Source of the DNA: Lachnospiraceae bacterium
GTDB taxonomy: Bacteria > Bacillota > Clostridia > Lachnospirales > Lachnospiraceae
Reading direction: 5' to 3'
DNA: 64,000 nucleotides
Assembly (NCBI GenBank): GCA_024691305.1
Contig: JAILNS010000033.1
Location: 62,001 to 126,000 of the forward strand
Every line of letters begins with the position of its first letter. Within the stretch, counting starts at the first letter, position 1. Shown piece by piece: positions 26,439 to 35,386 of this stretch. Both the position numbers and the translations under genes were made by a program. A model generated the notes under the pieces. It saw nothing but the letters and a program-made list of their open reading frames with translations. It made no database searches and was not told the origin of the DNA.

Positions 26439-27707
26439 ATGCCCAAAAAAACAATTATAGAAGATGCAGGCTCGATGGTGCTGGCTAAGGATCGCTACTA
26501 TGATCTGGATACTTACAGAACGAAGGTTAACAACAATGTGGTCGTGGTAGGTTCACCGGGAGCGGGTAAAACGCGAAGTATAGTTTCACCGAATCTTCTT
26601 ATGGCCAAAGGAAGTTATGTCGTAACAGATCCAAAAGGGAATCTGTATGAAAAATACGGGCCCTATCTTAGAAAGCACGGGTACAGGGTTAAGAAACTGG
26701 ATTTTACGGATCCCGGGAAATCCGAGCATTATAATTTTTTTAATTATATAAAAAACAGTCAGGACATATTAAAAGTCGCGCATATGCTCATATATCAGGA
26801 TAAAAACAGGAAAATGAACGATCCGTTCTGGGAAGAAGCAAGTCAGTTGCTTATTCAGTCCATCATGGCTTTCTTAATTGAAGAGAGATCCGTGGATGAA
26901 CAAAACCTCCATAGTATTCTTAAGCTTGTTGAATGCTGTCAAGTGCCTGAATATGATTCAGATGTCAAAACCGTACTCGACAGGATATTTGAAGCGACAG
27001 CCGAAGAAAACCCTGACAGTTATGCAGTCAGCATGTACACAAGATTCAGGGTAGCGGCTGCAAAAACATTAAAGTCAATACTGATATCGGTAAATGCCAG
27101 ATTATCCTTATTTGACACTCCCGAGATAAATGAACTGACAAAAAAGGATACCATAGATATAACTTCTATCGGCAAAAGAAAAACCGCTTTGTTTGTGGTA
27201 GTGAGTGATACGGATAGGTCACTGGACGGATTGATTAATATCTTTTTTACACAGACCATGAACGAACTGTGCAGATACGCTGATAAGGAGTGTGAAGACA
27301 GCAGACTTCCCGTACCTGTCAGGTTCATCTTGGATGACTTTGCGACAAACTGCAGGATAGAAGAGTTTCCCAGAATGATAGCATCCATAAGATCCAGAGG
27401 CATATCGGCAGTGATCATGATACAGGCCGAGTCGCAACTTACAGAAGGGTACGGTTATGACGGCAGAACGATCATAGGCAGCTGCGATACATACGTATAC
27501 CTTGGAGGAAACGATGTCGAAACCGCAAGAGCTGTGTCCGAACGATGTGATATGCCGCTGAATAAGATACTAAATATGCCGGTTGACAGTAACTGGATAT
27601 TTAGAAGGGGCGAGGCTCCTTATAACGGTACGAATCTTGTCCTGGACGAGTTTGAAAAAGAACAGAAAGCCAGAGTGGTGAACTACTTGAATGATAAAGC
27701 CGTATAA
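26439..27707 (+). CDS. VirD4/TraG-like ATPase without membrane domain
   Basis: FtsK/VirD4-class ATPase related to conjugative coupling proteins. In 422 aa: Walker A GSPGAGKT at 38-45, VVTDPKGNLYEKYG right after, FWEEASQLLIQ near 129, Walker B FILDDFA (Asp299-Asp300), and the conserved IRSRGISAVIMIQAESQL segment near 316. Real coupling proteins carry N-terminal membrane helices and are about 600 residues; here the ATPase core starts at once. No relaxase or other type IV secretion gene is in the window. It follows the clpP paralog by 15 bp and a strong terminator closes the unit. Confidence 0.85.
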   Translation: MPKKTIIEDAGSMVLAKDRYYDLDTYRTKVNNNVVVVGSPGAGKTRSIVSPNLLMAKGSYVVTDPKGNLYEKYGPYLRKHGYRVKKLDFTDPGKSEHYNFFNYIKNSQDILKVAHMLIYQDKNRKMNDPFWEEASQLLIQSIMAFLIEERSVDEQNLHSILKLVECCQVPEYDSDVKTVLDRIFEATAEENPDSYAVSMYTRFRVAAAKTLKSILISVNARLSLFDTPEINELTKKDTIDITSIGKRKTALFVVVSDTDRSLDGLINIFFTQTMNELCRYADKECEDSRLPVPVRFILDDFATNCRIEEFPRMIASIRSRGISAVIMIQAESQLTEGYGYDGRTIIGSCDTYVYLGGNDVETARAVSERCDMPLNKILNMPVDSNWIFRRGEAPYNGTNLVLDEFEKEQKARVVNYLNDKAV

Positions 27708-27735
27708 ATAGAGGAATGATAATACAAGAACGCGG

Positions 27736-27763
27736 GGAGGAGGGCGAAAGCCCTCTTCCTTTT
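27736..27763 (+). terminator. Terminator of the clpP-paralog/VirD4-like unit
   Basis: Ten-pair stem GGAGGAGGGC / GCCCTCTTCC (one G-U pair) with a GAAA tetraloop, followed by TTTT. Confidence 0.9.
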
Positions 27764-27778
27764 ATGTGCGGATAAACA

Positions 27779-27808
27779 TTGCGAACTATGGTAAATATAG
27801 AGTATCAT
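27779..27808 (+). promoter_or_regulatory. Candidate promoter of the CARF-nuclease gene
   Basis: TTGCGA at 27779-27784, 18-bp spacer, TATCAT at 27803-27808; the start codon is 45 bp downstream. Confidence 0.55.
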
Positions 27809-27853
27809 TGTAAAAGCAGGCTTGTTTAAATGCAATAAAACGGAGAAAACCAT

Positions 27854-28531
27854 ATGAATGCCATCTTTGAATTTCTTGATAAGGAACCTCTGGAAAATGT
27901 GATCACATGTCTTAACTTTAAGATCGATAAGGTCATTTTTTTCGGTTATAAGGAAGTCATAGATGTACATAAGAAAAATACCGAGGAGTTTCTTAAGAAT
28001 GTCTGCGGCGTAAGTGAAGTCGTTTTTTTGCACATGTCACATGACAGTCTTGCTTCATGCGTGGATTCCATGCATAAGGAGATAGAGTACGAGCTCGGAC
28101 TAGGATACGATATATACTTCGACCTTACGGGCGGTGAGAGCGCGATCCTGGTTGCTTTCGGGATGGTTGCAAAAGACTTTAAGACCCCGATGCACAGATT
28201 CGAGATATCCAAAAACAGATTGGTGGAGCTGGATAAATCTTCGCCTCTAAGGATCAGCGAGAGGGTTGAACAAAGATTCATTCATCTGACTATAGAGCAG
28301 TTTGTTAAGCTGCGAGGCGTCGCTATAAGCAAAAAACTGCACAAGGATGTTAAATCAATTAAAGATGAAGAGGCGGCGGAGGATATAAATAAAATATGGG
28401 ATGTGTCCCGTAAGTACACGGAATACTGGAATCCGTTCTCCGATATCCTGAAAAGATGCATGGCCGGAGACGGAAACCTTGATGTATCCGTTTCAGGAAA
28501 TACAGACGGATCAGAATGCAGATGTTTATAA
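27854..28531 (+). CDS. CARF and winged-helix part of a Card1/Can2-like nuclease (frame breaks at 3' end)
   Basis: N-terminal part of what looks like a DUF1887 protein. Such proteins (Card1, Can2) bind cyclic oligoadenylate through a CARF domain and then cut nucleic acid. Residues about 1-125 fit a CARF/Rossmann domain with the diagnostic DLTGGESAILVAFGMV loop near 91. Residues about 145-205 (FIHLTIEQFVKLRGVAISKK onward) fit the linking winged helix. After DGNL the frame continues into unrelated residues and stops, while the expected nuclease domain resumes in another frame at about 28480. GGAG lies 8 nt before the ATG. The gene is probably disrupted unless a frameshift is programmed or the base call is wrong. 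Confidence 0.7.
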   Translation: MNAIFEFLDKEPLENVITCLNFKIDKVIFFGYKEVIDVHKKNTEEFLKNVCGVSEVVFLHMSHDSLASCVDSMHKEIEYELGLGYDIYFDLTGGESAILVAFGMVAKDFKTPMHRFEISKNRLVELDKSSPLRISERVEQRFIHLTIEQFVKLRGVAISKKLHKDVKSIKDEEAAEDINKIWDVSRKYTEYWNPFSDILKRCMAGDGNLDVSVSGNTDGSECRCL

Positions 28532-28760
28532 TGAGGTAGATGTACTGGCAATAAAGGACAATATCCCGTTATTTATATCATGCAAAAGCGGAAAAATGGA
28601 TTCGAAGGCAGCGACGGTGGCCTTTTTTGAAATTAAGACTGTCGCAGACAGGATCGGCGGGAAGTATGCAAGAAAAGCGCTTGCTACAACTCATAGCCTG
28701 ACCAAAACGAGTAGTTTAAGAGCCCGTGAAATGGGGATCGAAATAATCACTGAGAATTAG
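28452..28760 (+). pseudogene. Nuclease-domain part of the split Card1/Can2-like gene
   Basis: This frame, shifted relative to the CARF part, carries the C-terminal PD-(D/E)xK-like domain: YNEVDVLAIK, LFISCKSGKM, then a helix with FFEIKTVADRIGGKYARKAL and the closing MGIEIITEN. The recognisable match starts at about 28482 (MYPFQEIQ). The catalytic Asp of NEVDV is present; the family E-x-K motif reads Ser-Cys-Lys here. Joining the two frames near 28480 gives about 300 residues, slightly short of Card1. No ribosome binding site is placed for independent translation. Confidence 0.65.
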
Positions 28761-28772
28761 GAGATGTAGAAA

Positions 28773-29474
28773 ATGTTAACAACACTGGCACTGGAACTGG
28801 CGGTAATACCCGGGATCATATTGTTCATATTCGTATGGCGTAATGACCGTATAGAAAAAGAACCTGCCAAACTTTTGTGGATACTGTTTTTCCTGGGTGC
28901 ACTTACGATCTTAAGCGCAATGCTAATAGGCATGGCGGGAGAGTATGTGGTCACGATGTTTATGCGCGATGATACCATGCTCTTTGTCCTGATCGATAAC
29001 TTCATCCTGACGGCACTTGTGGAGGAGGGCGGTAAGTACTTTGTCCTCAAAAAGAAAACGTGGAAGGATCCGGCATTTAACTATACTTATGATGCCGTGA
29101 TGTATGCGGTGACAGTTTCTCTCGGATTTGCAGTAGCGGAGAATATACTGTATGTGTCCATGTATGGGATAGGAACCGCTGTGGTAAGGGCGCTTACGGC
29201 AGTACCCAGCCATGTTATAGACGGTATCTTCATGGGCTGCTATTACGGATACGCCAAGAAGGCAAGCGCATGGGGCAATAAGCCTGCCGAGAAGAGTAAT
29301 CTGCGTCTGGCACTCATCATTCCCGTGCTTTTGCATGGATTCTATGATTTTTGCTTAAGTACAGGTTATGATATCTTCATCCTGATATTCTGGATATTCG
29401 ATATAACCATGGTTATCCTTGCTTACAAACGGCTTAAGAAGATGTCCGCAGATGATACGCCTATCTATTATTGA
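28773..29474 (+). CDS. PrsW-family intramembrane metalloprotease
   Basis: A 233-aa membrane protein with about seven membrane segments. PrsW marks: LVEEGGKYF (glutamate pair near 83), GFAVAENILYV near 115, SHVIDGIFMG (His) near 146, and LLHGFYDFCLS near 187. PrsW in Bacillus cleaves an anti-sigma factor in response to envelope stress; the substrate here is unknown. It begins 12 bp after the nuclease fragment with TAGGAG 9 nt upstream, so it may share a transcript with the CARF gene, or be an old neighbour of prfA. Confidence 0.88.
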   Translation: MLTTLALELAVIPGIILFIFVWRNDRIEKEPAKLLWILFFLGALTILSAMLIGMAGEYVVTMFMRDDTMLFVLIDNFILTALVEEGGKYFVLKKKTWKDPAFNYTYDAVMYAVTVSLGFAVAENILYVSMYGIGTAVVRALTAVPSHVIDGIFMGCYYGYAKKASAWGNKPAEKSNLRLALIIPVLLHGFYDFCLSTGYDIFILIFWIFDITMVILAYKRLKKMSADDTPIYY

Positions 29475-29481
29475 GATTTTG

Positions 29482-29490
29482 TGATAAAAT
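29482..29490 (+). promoter_or_regulatory. Extended -10 promoter before prfA
   Basis: TG at 29482-29483, one base, TAAAAT at 29485-29490, directly after the PrsW stop codon; no clear -35. Confidence 0.5.
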
Positions 29491-29548
29491 AATGGTTCGG
29501 GCTGTGGGCACATACGGATCGTTGCGCAGTCCTTATCAGAGGTAATAT

Positions 29549-30631
29549 ATGTTTGACGGATTGGAAGATGTAAACAGAAGATATGACGAGGTCATGAGTG
29601 CCTTAAGCAGTCCCGGAGTAACGGACGATCAGAAGAAGTATATGGCACTTATGAAAGAACAGAGTGAGCTTGCACCGGTGGTGGAGGCTTATAATGCGTA
29701 TTGTCAGGCCGGACAGGATATAGAGGATTCGCTTCAGATGCTTGAAACGGAGTCCGATGAAGAAATGCGCGATATGTTAAAAGAAGAACTTGCGGATGCC
29801 AAAAACCGTCAGGCCGAACTTGAAGATAAACTTAAAGTCCTGCTTTTGCCCAAGGATCCCAACGATGATAAGAATGTTATCGTGGAGATACGTGCAGGTG
29901 CGGGCGGTGATGAGGCTGCACTTTTTGCCGCAGAGATATACAGGATGTATGTTCACTATGCGGAGGGCAGGCACTGGAGAGTCGAAACCATGGAGGCTGA
30001 AGAGACCGGTATAGGCGGAATGAAGAATGTGACCTTCATGATAAGCGGAGCCGGAGCATATTCCGTTATGAAATATGAGTCGGGTGTTCATCGTGTACAG
30101 CGTGTTCCGGATACGGAATCAGGCGGAAGGATCCATACTTCCACGATCACAGTTGCCGTAATGCCCGAAGCGGAAGAGGTTGATGTCGAGATAGATGAAA
30201 AAGATATAAGGATCGATGTAATGCGTGCTTCCGGAAATGGCGGACAGTGTGTAAATACCACCGATTCTGCCGTACGCCTTACCCATTATCCTACGGGAAT
30301 AGTCATTTATTCGCAGACAGAGAAGAGCCAGATACAGAACAAGGCCAAGGCCTTTGCACTTCTTCGTACCAAACTTTACGACCTTGAATGCCAGAAGGCA
30401 CACGATGCCGAGGCTGAGGCAAGAAGAAGTCAGATAGGAACAGGAGACAGATCCGAGAAGATCAGGACATACAACTTCCCTCAGGGAAGAGTGACCGACC
30501 ACAGGATCAATCTTACATTATATAAGCTTGATAAGATAATGAGCGGAGATATACAGGAAATACTTGATGCATGTATAGCTGCAGACCAGGCGGCCAAACT
30601 GCTCAAAATGAATGCAAATCAGGCTTCGTGA
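29549..30631 (+). CDS. prfA: Peptide chain release factor 1
   Basis: Class I release factor that reads UAA and UAG. The 360-aa protein has the usual three domains and the peptidyl-transferase motif GGQ ([16 protein letters not shown]), whose glutamine is the substrate of PrmC (18182). Length is normal for RF1 and there is no RF2-type frameshift. The prmC-prfA distance is the odd feature; see findings. Confidence 0.97.
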   Translation: MFDGLEDVNRRYDEVMSALSSPGVTDDQKKYMALMKEQSELAPVVEAYNAYCQAGQDIEDSLQMLETESDEEMRDMLKEELADAKNRQAELEDKLKVLLLPKDPNDDKNVIVEIRAGAGGDEAALFAAEIYRMYVHYAEGRHWRVETMEAEETGIGGMKNVTFMISGAGAYSVMKYESGVHRVQRVPDTESGGRIHTSTITVAVMPEAEEVDVEIDEKDIRIDVMRASGNGGQCVNTTDSAVRLTHYPTGIVIYSQTEKSQIQNKAKAFALLRTKLYDLECQKAHDAEAEARRSQIGTGDRSEKIRTYNFPQGRVTDHRINLTLYKLDKIMSGDIQEILDACIAADQAAKLLKMNANQAS

Positions 30632-30659
30632 GAACGCAGAGCAAGTACCGGGAGATTTT

Positions 30660-31184
30660 ATGGCTGAGATATGGGATTTATATGATGTGCATAGAGATCC
30701 TACAGGGGAAACCTGGGCGAGAGGGACGAAGGCTTCGATCCCCCGTGGGAGGTATCACCTGATCGTCAGCATCTGGACCATGACTCCGGAAGGAAGGGTG
30801 CTTATTACCAGGCGCCACGATAAGAAAAGCTTCGGAGGCCTGTGGGAGAATACCGGCGGAGCGGTCGTATCGGGAGAAACCAGCATACAGGCGGCTTACC
30901 GTGAACTTGGTGAGGAGATAGGACTTCATCCCGGCAAAAAAGAACTCATATATCTCGGTGATATATGGCATCCCGGGAGTATAGTCGATACATATATGTA
31001 TGTGACGGATGTTGATCTGTCCGGTCTTGAACTTCAGCCTGATGAAGTCGTCGATGCAAAACTTGCCACAGGAGAAGAGATCGAAAGAATACATGCAGCA
31101 GGCAAAATGGTCCCTTCGGTTTATAAGACTTTCTGCTGCTACAAGGATAATATGAAGGAAGTCCTCGGTGTTGAGGAAATCTAG
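30660..31184 (+). CDS. Nudix hydrolase
   Basis: A 174-aa Nudix protein. The box is complete: GGAVVSGETSIQAAYRELGEEIGL fits GX5EX7REUXEEXGU (written here as segments GGAVVSGE and RELGEEIGL). The opening WDLYDVHRDPTGETWARG resembles Nudix proteins annotated as isopentenyl-diphosphate isomerase-like, but that does not fix the substrate. ATG 30660 has GGGAG 5 nt upstream; an upstream in-frame start overlapping prfA is not needed. valS follows after 21 bp. Confidence 0.88.
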   Translation: MAEIWDLYDVHRDPTGETWARGTKASIPRGRYHLIVSIWTMTPEGRVLITRRHDKKSFGGLWENTGGAVVSGETSIQAAYRELGEEIGLHPGKKELIYLGDIWHPGSIVDTYMYVTDVDLSGLELQPDEVVDAKLATGEEIERIHAAGKMVPSVYKTFCCYKDNMKEVLGVEEI

Positions 31185-31205
31185 GAGAAACAGGAGAATT
31201 AAGAT

Positions 31206-33884
31206 ATGTCCAAAGAATTAGCTAAAACGTATGATCCCAAAGAGATAGAAGACCGTATATACGAAAACTGGCTTGAGAAAAAATATTTTCATGCAAAGGT
31301 CGATCATTCCAAGACTCCTTTTACCATAGTCATCCCGCCTCCGAATATCACGGGACAGCTTCATATGGGACATGCCCTTGATAATACGATGCAGGATATC
31401 CTGATCAGATATAAGAGGATGCAGGGCTATAATGCACTTTGGCAGCCCGGAACAGACCATGCTTCCATAGCTACGGAAGTTAAGATAATCGAAACCCTCA
31501 AGAAGCAGGGTATAGACAAGGAGGATCTCGGAAGAGAAGGATTCCTTAAGCGGGCATGGGAATGGAAGGAAGAGTACGGAGGACGTATCATTTCTCAGCT
31601 TAAGAAACTCGGCAGTTCCTGTGACTGGGACAGAGAACGCTTCACCATGGACGAGGGCTGTAACAAGGCCGTTACGGAAGTGTTCTGCAAGATGCATGAA
31701 AAAGGCTGGATATACAAGGGAAGCCGTATCATAAACTGGTGTCCGGTATGTAATACATCCATATCCGATGCAGAAGTTTTGTATGAAGAGCAGGCCGGAC
31801 ATTTCTGGCATATCAAATATCCTTTTATAGAAAAAGACGGAAGCGTAAGTACCACACGTTTCATTGAGTTTGCAACCACACGTCCCGAAACAATGCTCGG
31901 TGATACGGCTGTTGCGGTCAATCCGGAGGATGACAGATATAAGGATCTGATCGGCAAGAAACTCATGCTGCCTCTAATGAACCGCGAACTGCCCATAGTA
32001 GCCGACAGTTATGTAGATATGGAATTCGGTACCGGTGTTGTTAAGATCACGCCTGCACATGACCCGAATGACTTTGAAGTCGGTAAGCGTCATAACCTTC
32101 CTGAGATAAACATCTTAAACGATGATGCTACGATAAATGAAAACGGCGGAAAGTTTGCCGGTATGGACAGATACGAAGCAAGAAAGGCGATCGTTAAGGA
32201 ACTTGACGAGATGGGACTTCTTGTAGGCATAGAGGATCATGCTCACAACGTCGGAACACATGACAGATGCGGAACGACCATTGAGCCCATGATCAAAAAA
32301 CAATGGTTCGTTAAGATGGACGAACTTATCAAGCCTGCCGTAAAAGCCGTACAGGAGGGAGAGATACAGCTTATCCCCAAGCGTATGGAGAAGACATACT
32401 TTAACTGGACAGATAATATCCGTGACTGGTGTATTTCCAGACAGCTCTGGTGGGGACACAGGATCCCTGCATACTATTGTGATGACTGCGGTGAGACCGT
32501 TGTTGCAAAGGAGTGTCCCGATGTATGCCCTAAGTGCGGAGGAAAGCACTTTACTCAGGATCCTGATACCCTCGACACATGGTTCTCATCGGCACTTTGG
32601 CCTTTTTCAACTCTCGGATGGCCCGAGGAGACCGAGGAACTTAAATACTTCTATCCTACCGATGTACTTGTGACCGGATACGATATCATCTTTTTCTGGG
32701 TTATCAGGATGATCTTCTCAGGTTACGAGCAGATGGGAGAAAAACCGTTTAAGACAGTGCTTTTCCACGGACTTGTCCGCGATGAACTCGGACGTAAGAT
32801 GAGTAAGTCTTTGGGGAACGGTATCGATCCTCTTGAGATCATAGATAAATACGGAGCAGATGCACTTCGTCTTACTCTTATTACCGGTAATGCGCCCGGA
32901 AACGATATGCGTTTTACGAATGCACGTGTTGAGAACAGCCGTAACTTCGCAAACAAGGTATGGAATGCGAGCCGCTTCATCATGATGAATATGGAGAAGG
33001 CTACAGCTCGCGACCTTGAGATGAGTTTTGATGAGGTCTTAAATAAACTTGAGCCCGTCGATAAATGGATCCTGTCAAGTTACAATACGCTGGTCAAAGA
33101 AGTTACCGATAACATGGATTCGTTTGAACTGGGTATCGCGGTACAGAAGGTATATGATTTTATCTGGGATCAGTTCTGCGACTGGTATATCGAGATGGTC
33201 AAGCCCAGACTCTATGCTACGGATTCACATGACAGTCATATCGCCGCACTCTGGACACTTAAGAATGTTCTTATCGGGGCACTCAAACTGCTCCATCCTT
33301 ATATGCCTTTTGTAACGGAAGAGATATTTATGAACCTTCAGTCATCCGAAGAGTCGATCATGATCTCCGAGTGGCCTAAGTACAGGGAGGAATTCTCTTT
33401 TGCAAAAGAGGAACAGGCTATAGATACCATCAAGGAAGCGGTCAAGGGCATAAGAAATGTGCGTACGCAGATGAATGTTGCTCCTTCGAGAAAAGCCGCT
33501 GTATATGTAGTGAGTGCTGATGATAAGGTGCTCGACATCTTCCGTGAAGGCGAAGTGTTCTTTGCCACCCTTGCTTATGCTTCCGATGTTCATTTGCAAA
33601 AGGACAAGAGCGGTATCGCAGATGATGCGGTGAGCGTTGTTATTCCTGATGCCACGGTTTATATTCCTTTTGCGGAACTGGTCGATATCTCTGCCGAGAT
33701 AGAGCGTCTGACCAAGGAGGAAGAGCGGTTAAACGGTGAGATAAGAAGATCGAACGGAATGCTTTCCAACGAGAAGTTCTTATCCAAGGCACCTGAAGCC
33801 AAGGTTAACGAGGAAAAAGAGAAACTTGCCAAATACACCCAGATGCTCGATCAGGTAAAAGAAAGACTGGCACAGCTACAATAA
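31206..33884 (+). CDS. valS: Valyl-tRNA synthetase
   Basis: Class I synthetase charging tRNA-Val. In 892 aa: the HIGH-type motif QLHMGHAL near 52, an editing domain with [12 protein letters not shown], the zinc-ribbon-like segment CDDCGETVV...[14 protein letters not shown], the anticodon-binding domain ([10 protein letters not shown]) and the C-terminal coiled-coil arm (about 815-890). No T-box leader is present; the gene follows the Nudix gene by 21 bp. Confidence 0.98.
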   Translation: MSKELAKTYDPKEIEDRIYENWLEKKYFHAKVDHSKTPFTIVIPPPNITGQLHMGHALDNTMQDILIRYKRMQGYNALWQPGTDHASIATEVKIIETLKKQGIDKEDLGREGFLKRAWEWKEEYGGRIISQLKKLGSSCDWDRERFTMDEGCNKAVTEVFCKMHEKGWIYKGSRIINWCPVCNTSISDAEVLYEEQAGHFWHIKYPFIEKDGSVSTTRFIEFATTRPETMLGDTAVAVNPEDDRYKDLIGKKLMLPLMNRELPIVADSYVDMEFGTGVVKITPAHDPNDFEVGKRHNLPEINILNDDATINENGGKFAGMDRYEARKAIVKELDEMGLLVGIEDHAHNVGTHDRCGTTIEPMIKKQWFVKMDELIKPAVKAVQEGEIQLIPKRMEKTYFNWTDNIRDWCISRQLWWGHRIPAYYCDDCGETVVAKECPDVCPKCGGKHFTQDPDTLDTWFSSALWPFSTLGWPEETEELKYFYPTDVLVTGYDIIFFWVIRMIFSGYEQMGEKPFKTVLFHGLVRDELGRKMSKSLGNGIDPLEIIDKYGADALRLTLITGNAPGNDMRFTNARVENSRNFANKVWNASRFIMMNMEKATARDLEMSFDEVLNKLEPVDKWILSSYNTLVKEVTDNMDSFELGIAVQKVYDFIWDQFCDWYIEMVKPRLYATDSHDSHIAALWTLKNVLIGALKLLHPYMPFVTEEIFMNLQSSEESIMISEWPKYREEFSFAKEEQAIDTIKEAVKGIRNVRTQMNVAPSRKAAVYVVSADDKVLDIFREGEVFFATLAYASDVHLQKDKSGIADDAVSVVIPDATVYIPFAELVDISAEIERLTKEEERLNGEIRRSNGMLSNEKFLSKAPEAKVNEEKEKLAKYTQMLDQVKERLAQLQ

Positions 33885-33921
33885 AAGCGACCGGTAAAGT
33901 TTGAGAAGGCGGATAAATGAC

Positions 33922-35196
33922 ATGGCCTTCACATATGAAGAAGCGCTTAATTACATATACGAACTGCCGAAGTTCACGGCAAAGCATTCCTTTGAAGAAG
34001 GAAGGGAGTTCTTAGACAGACTCGGAGCTCCCGATACGGGAATGAAAGTGATCCATGTGGCGGGAACCAACGGTAAAGGCTCCGTATGTGCTTATATGGA
34101 GTCTATACTTATGCACGCCGGGATGAGTACGGGATGTTTTGTGTCTCCGCACTTAAACGACTGTCGGGAAAGGATACGTATATCCGGCAGGATGTGCGGG
34201 CATGATGAGTTTATATCCGCTTTTGAAAAAGTACATGAGCTGAGCGAAGAACTCTATGTTCCTACTTTTTTTGAATATATGTTTTTCGTTGCGATGCTTA
34301 TATTTAAGACGCATGAACCTGACATAGTCATATTGGAAACCGGACTCGGCGGAAGGCTTGATGCCACGAATATCGTCAGGGATAAACTTATCAGTGTGAT
34401 CACGTCCATAGGGTATGACCATTGTCAGTATCTTGGGGATACTTATGAGGAGATCGCCCGTGAAAAAGCGGGCATAATAGCTTCCGGACGTCCGGTTATC
34501 TATTGGGAAGACATATGCGGAAGATCATCGATATCAGAGACTGCGGTTTTACGTTCATCTGTTGAAATTGCACTATCAAAAGACCTTATAAGCAATGTAC
34601 ATAGGGACAATAGTGGTATTGATTTTTGCCTGAGATATAAGTATGATAGTTTTATCTGCCTAAATGTCGAGACATGTGCATTTTATCAGGTAAAAAACGC
34701 CGGTCTGGCTGTTATGAGCCTTATGTCCGTGCCTGAAATACGATCATTTATTACAGATGATGACATCGTTTGCGGGGTGCGGGATACTATATGGCCCGGG
34801 CGAATGGAAGAGATCGTCCCCGGAGTTTTTCTTGACGGAGCACATAACGAACCGGCCATAAAAGCACTTATAGAGAGTATCCGGTTTAGCGGTGATAAAC
34901 ATGCGATGCTGGTATTCGGATGTATGCGTGACAAGGATTATAAGACCGAGATCGGTCTGCTTGTGTCATGTGGGCTGTTTGACAGGGCAGTATGCGTGAG
35001 CGTGAATTTAGCAAGAAGTGAAAATGCGGCTGTTATAGCCCAGGAATTTACTCATGCAGGTGCTGATGACGTATCTGTTGCAGCGGATGCCCAAAGCGCA
35101 TTCGACATTGCATGTGGATATGTTAAAGAGACAGGATTTAATGCCTATATAATAGGTTCCTTATATTTGATCGGTGAGATCAGAGGATTGATGTAA
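33922..35196 (+). CDS. folC: Folylpolyglutamate synthase / dihydrofolate synthase
   Basis: Mur-ligase-family enzyme that adds glutamate to folates. The 424-aa protein has the P-loop HVAGTNGKGSV near 45, SPHLNDCRERI, ETGLGGRLDATN, and DGAHNEPA in the C-terminal domain. ATG 33922 sits 9-10 nt from AAGGCGG; a TTG at 33901 is rejected. It follows valS closely, a common pairing. Confidence 0.94.
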   Translation: MAFTYEEALNYIYELPKFTAKHSFEEGREFLDRLGAPDTGMKVIHVAGTNGKGSVCAYMESILMHAGMSTGCFVSPHLNDCRERIRISGRMCGHDEFISAFEKVHELSEELYVPTFFEYMFFVAMLIFKTHEPDIVILETGLGGRLDATNIVRDKLISVITSIGYDHCQYLGDTYEEIAREKAGIIASGRPVIYWEDICGRSSISETAVLRSSVEIALSKDLISNVHRDNSGIDFCLRYKYDSFICLNVETCAFYQVKNAGLAVMSLMSVPEIRSFITDDDIVCGVRDTIWPGRMEEIVPGVFLDGAHNEPAIKALIESIRFSGDKHAMLVFGCMRDKDYKTEIGLLVSCGLFDRAVCVSVNLARSENAAVIAQEFTHAGADDVSVAADAQSAFDIACGYVKETGFNAYIIGSLYLIGEIRGLM

Positions 35197-35366
35197 TGAT
35201 AGATTTTGAAGAAGAGTTGAAGAAATTTCATCCTTCACTCGAGGTAGAGGATGTGAGCGAAGCCATATATAATCAGGATCTGACTGATATGGCTGATTTG
35301 ATCGTTGCCATGATCAAGGATACGGGCAATATCCGCAAGAAGAGTAACGGTACGAATGAAGAGTAG
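35196..35366 (+). CDS. Small acidic protein, 56 aa, unknown function
   Basis: ATG overlaps the last base of the folC stop codon (TAATG), a sign of translational coupling. The product begins MIDFEEELKKFHPSLEVEDV, continues through two predicted amphipathic helices (DVSEAIYNQ, DLTDMADLIVAMIKD) and ends in a charged KKSNGTNEE tail. It has no signal or membrane segment. I do not recognise a family, but the codon usage, the tight junction and the fit between folC and the next gene support a real gene. Confidence 0.7.
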   Translation: MIDFEEELKKFHPSLEVEDVSEAIYNQDLTDMADLIVAMIKDTGNIRKKSNGTNEE

Positions 35367-35386
35367 TTTAGGAAGTGTGTTTGCAG

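Noticed and set aside
26439..27707. Complete integrative conjugative element around the VirD4-like gene
   Set aside because: No relaxase, VirB4, integrase or attachment repeats were seen within the surrounding 20 kb.
29549..30631. Unusual GGQ context (GNGGQC) in release factor 1
   Set aside because: The GGQ core is intact and the neighbouring residues vary naturally among clostridial RF1 proteins.
30600..33900. T-box leader for valS (and thrS at 40542-40646)
   Set aside because: The gaps before both genes are too short and lack the T-box sequence and antiterminator hairpin.
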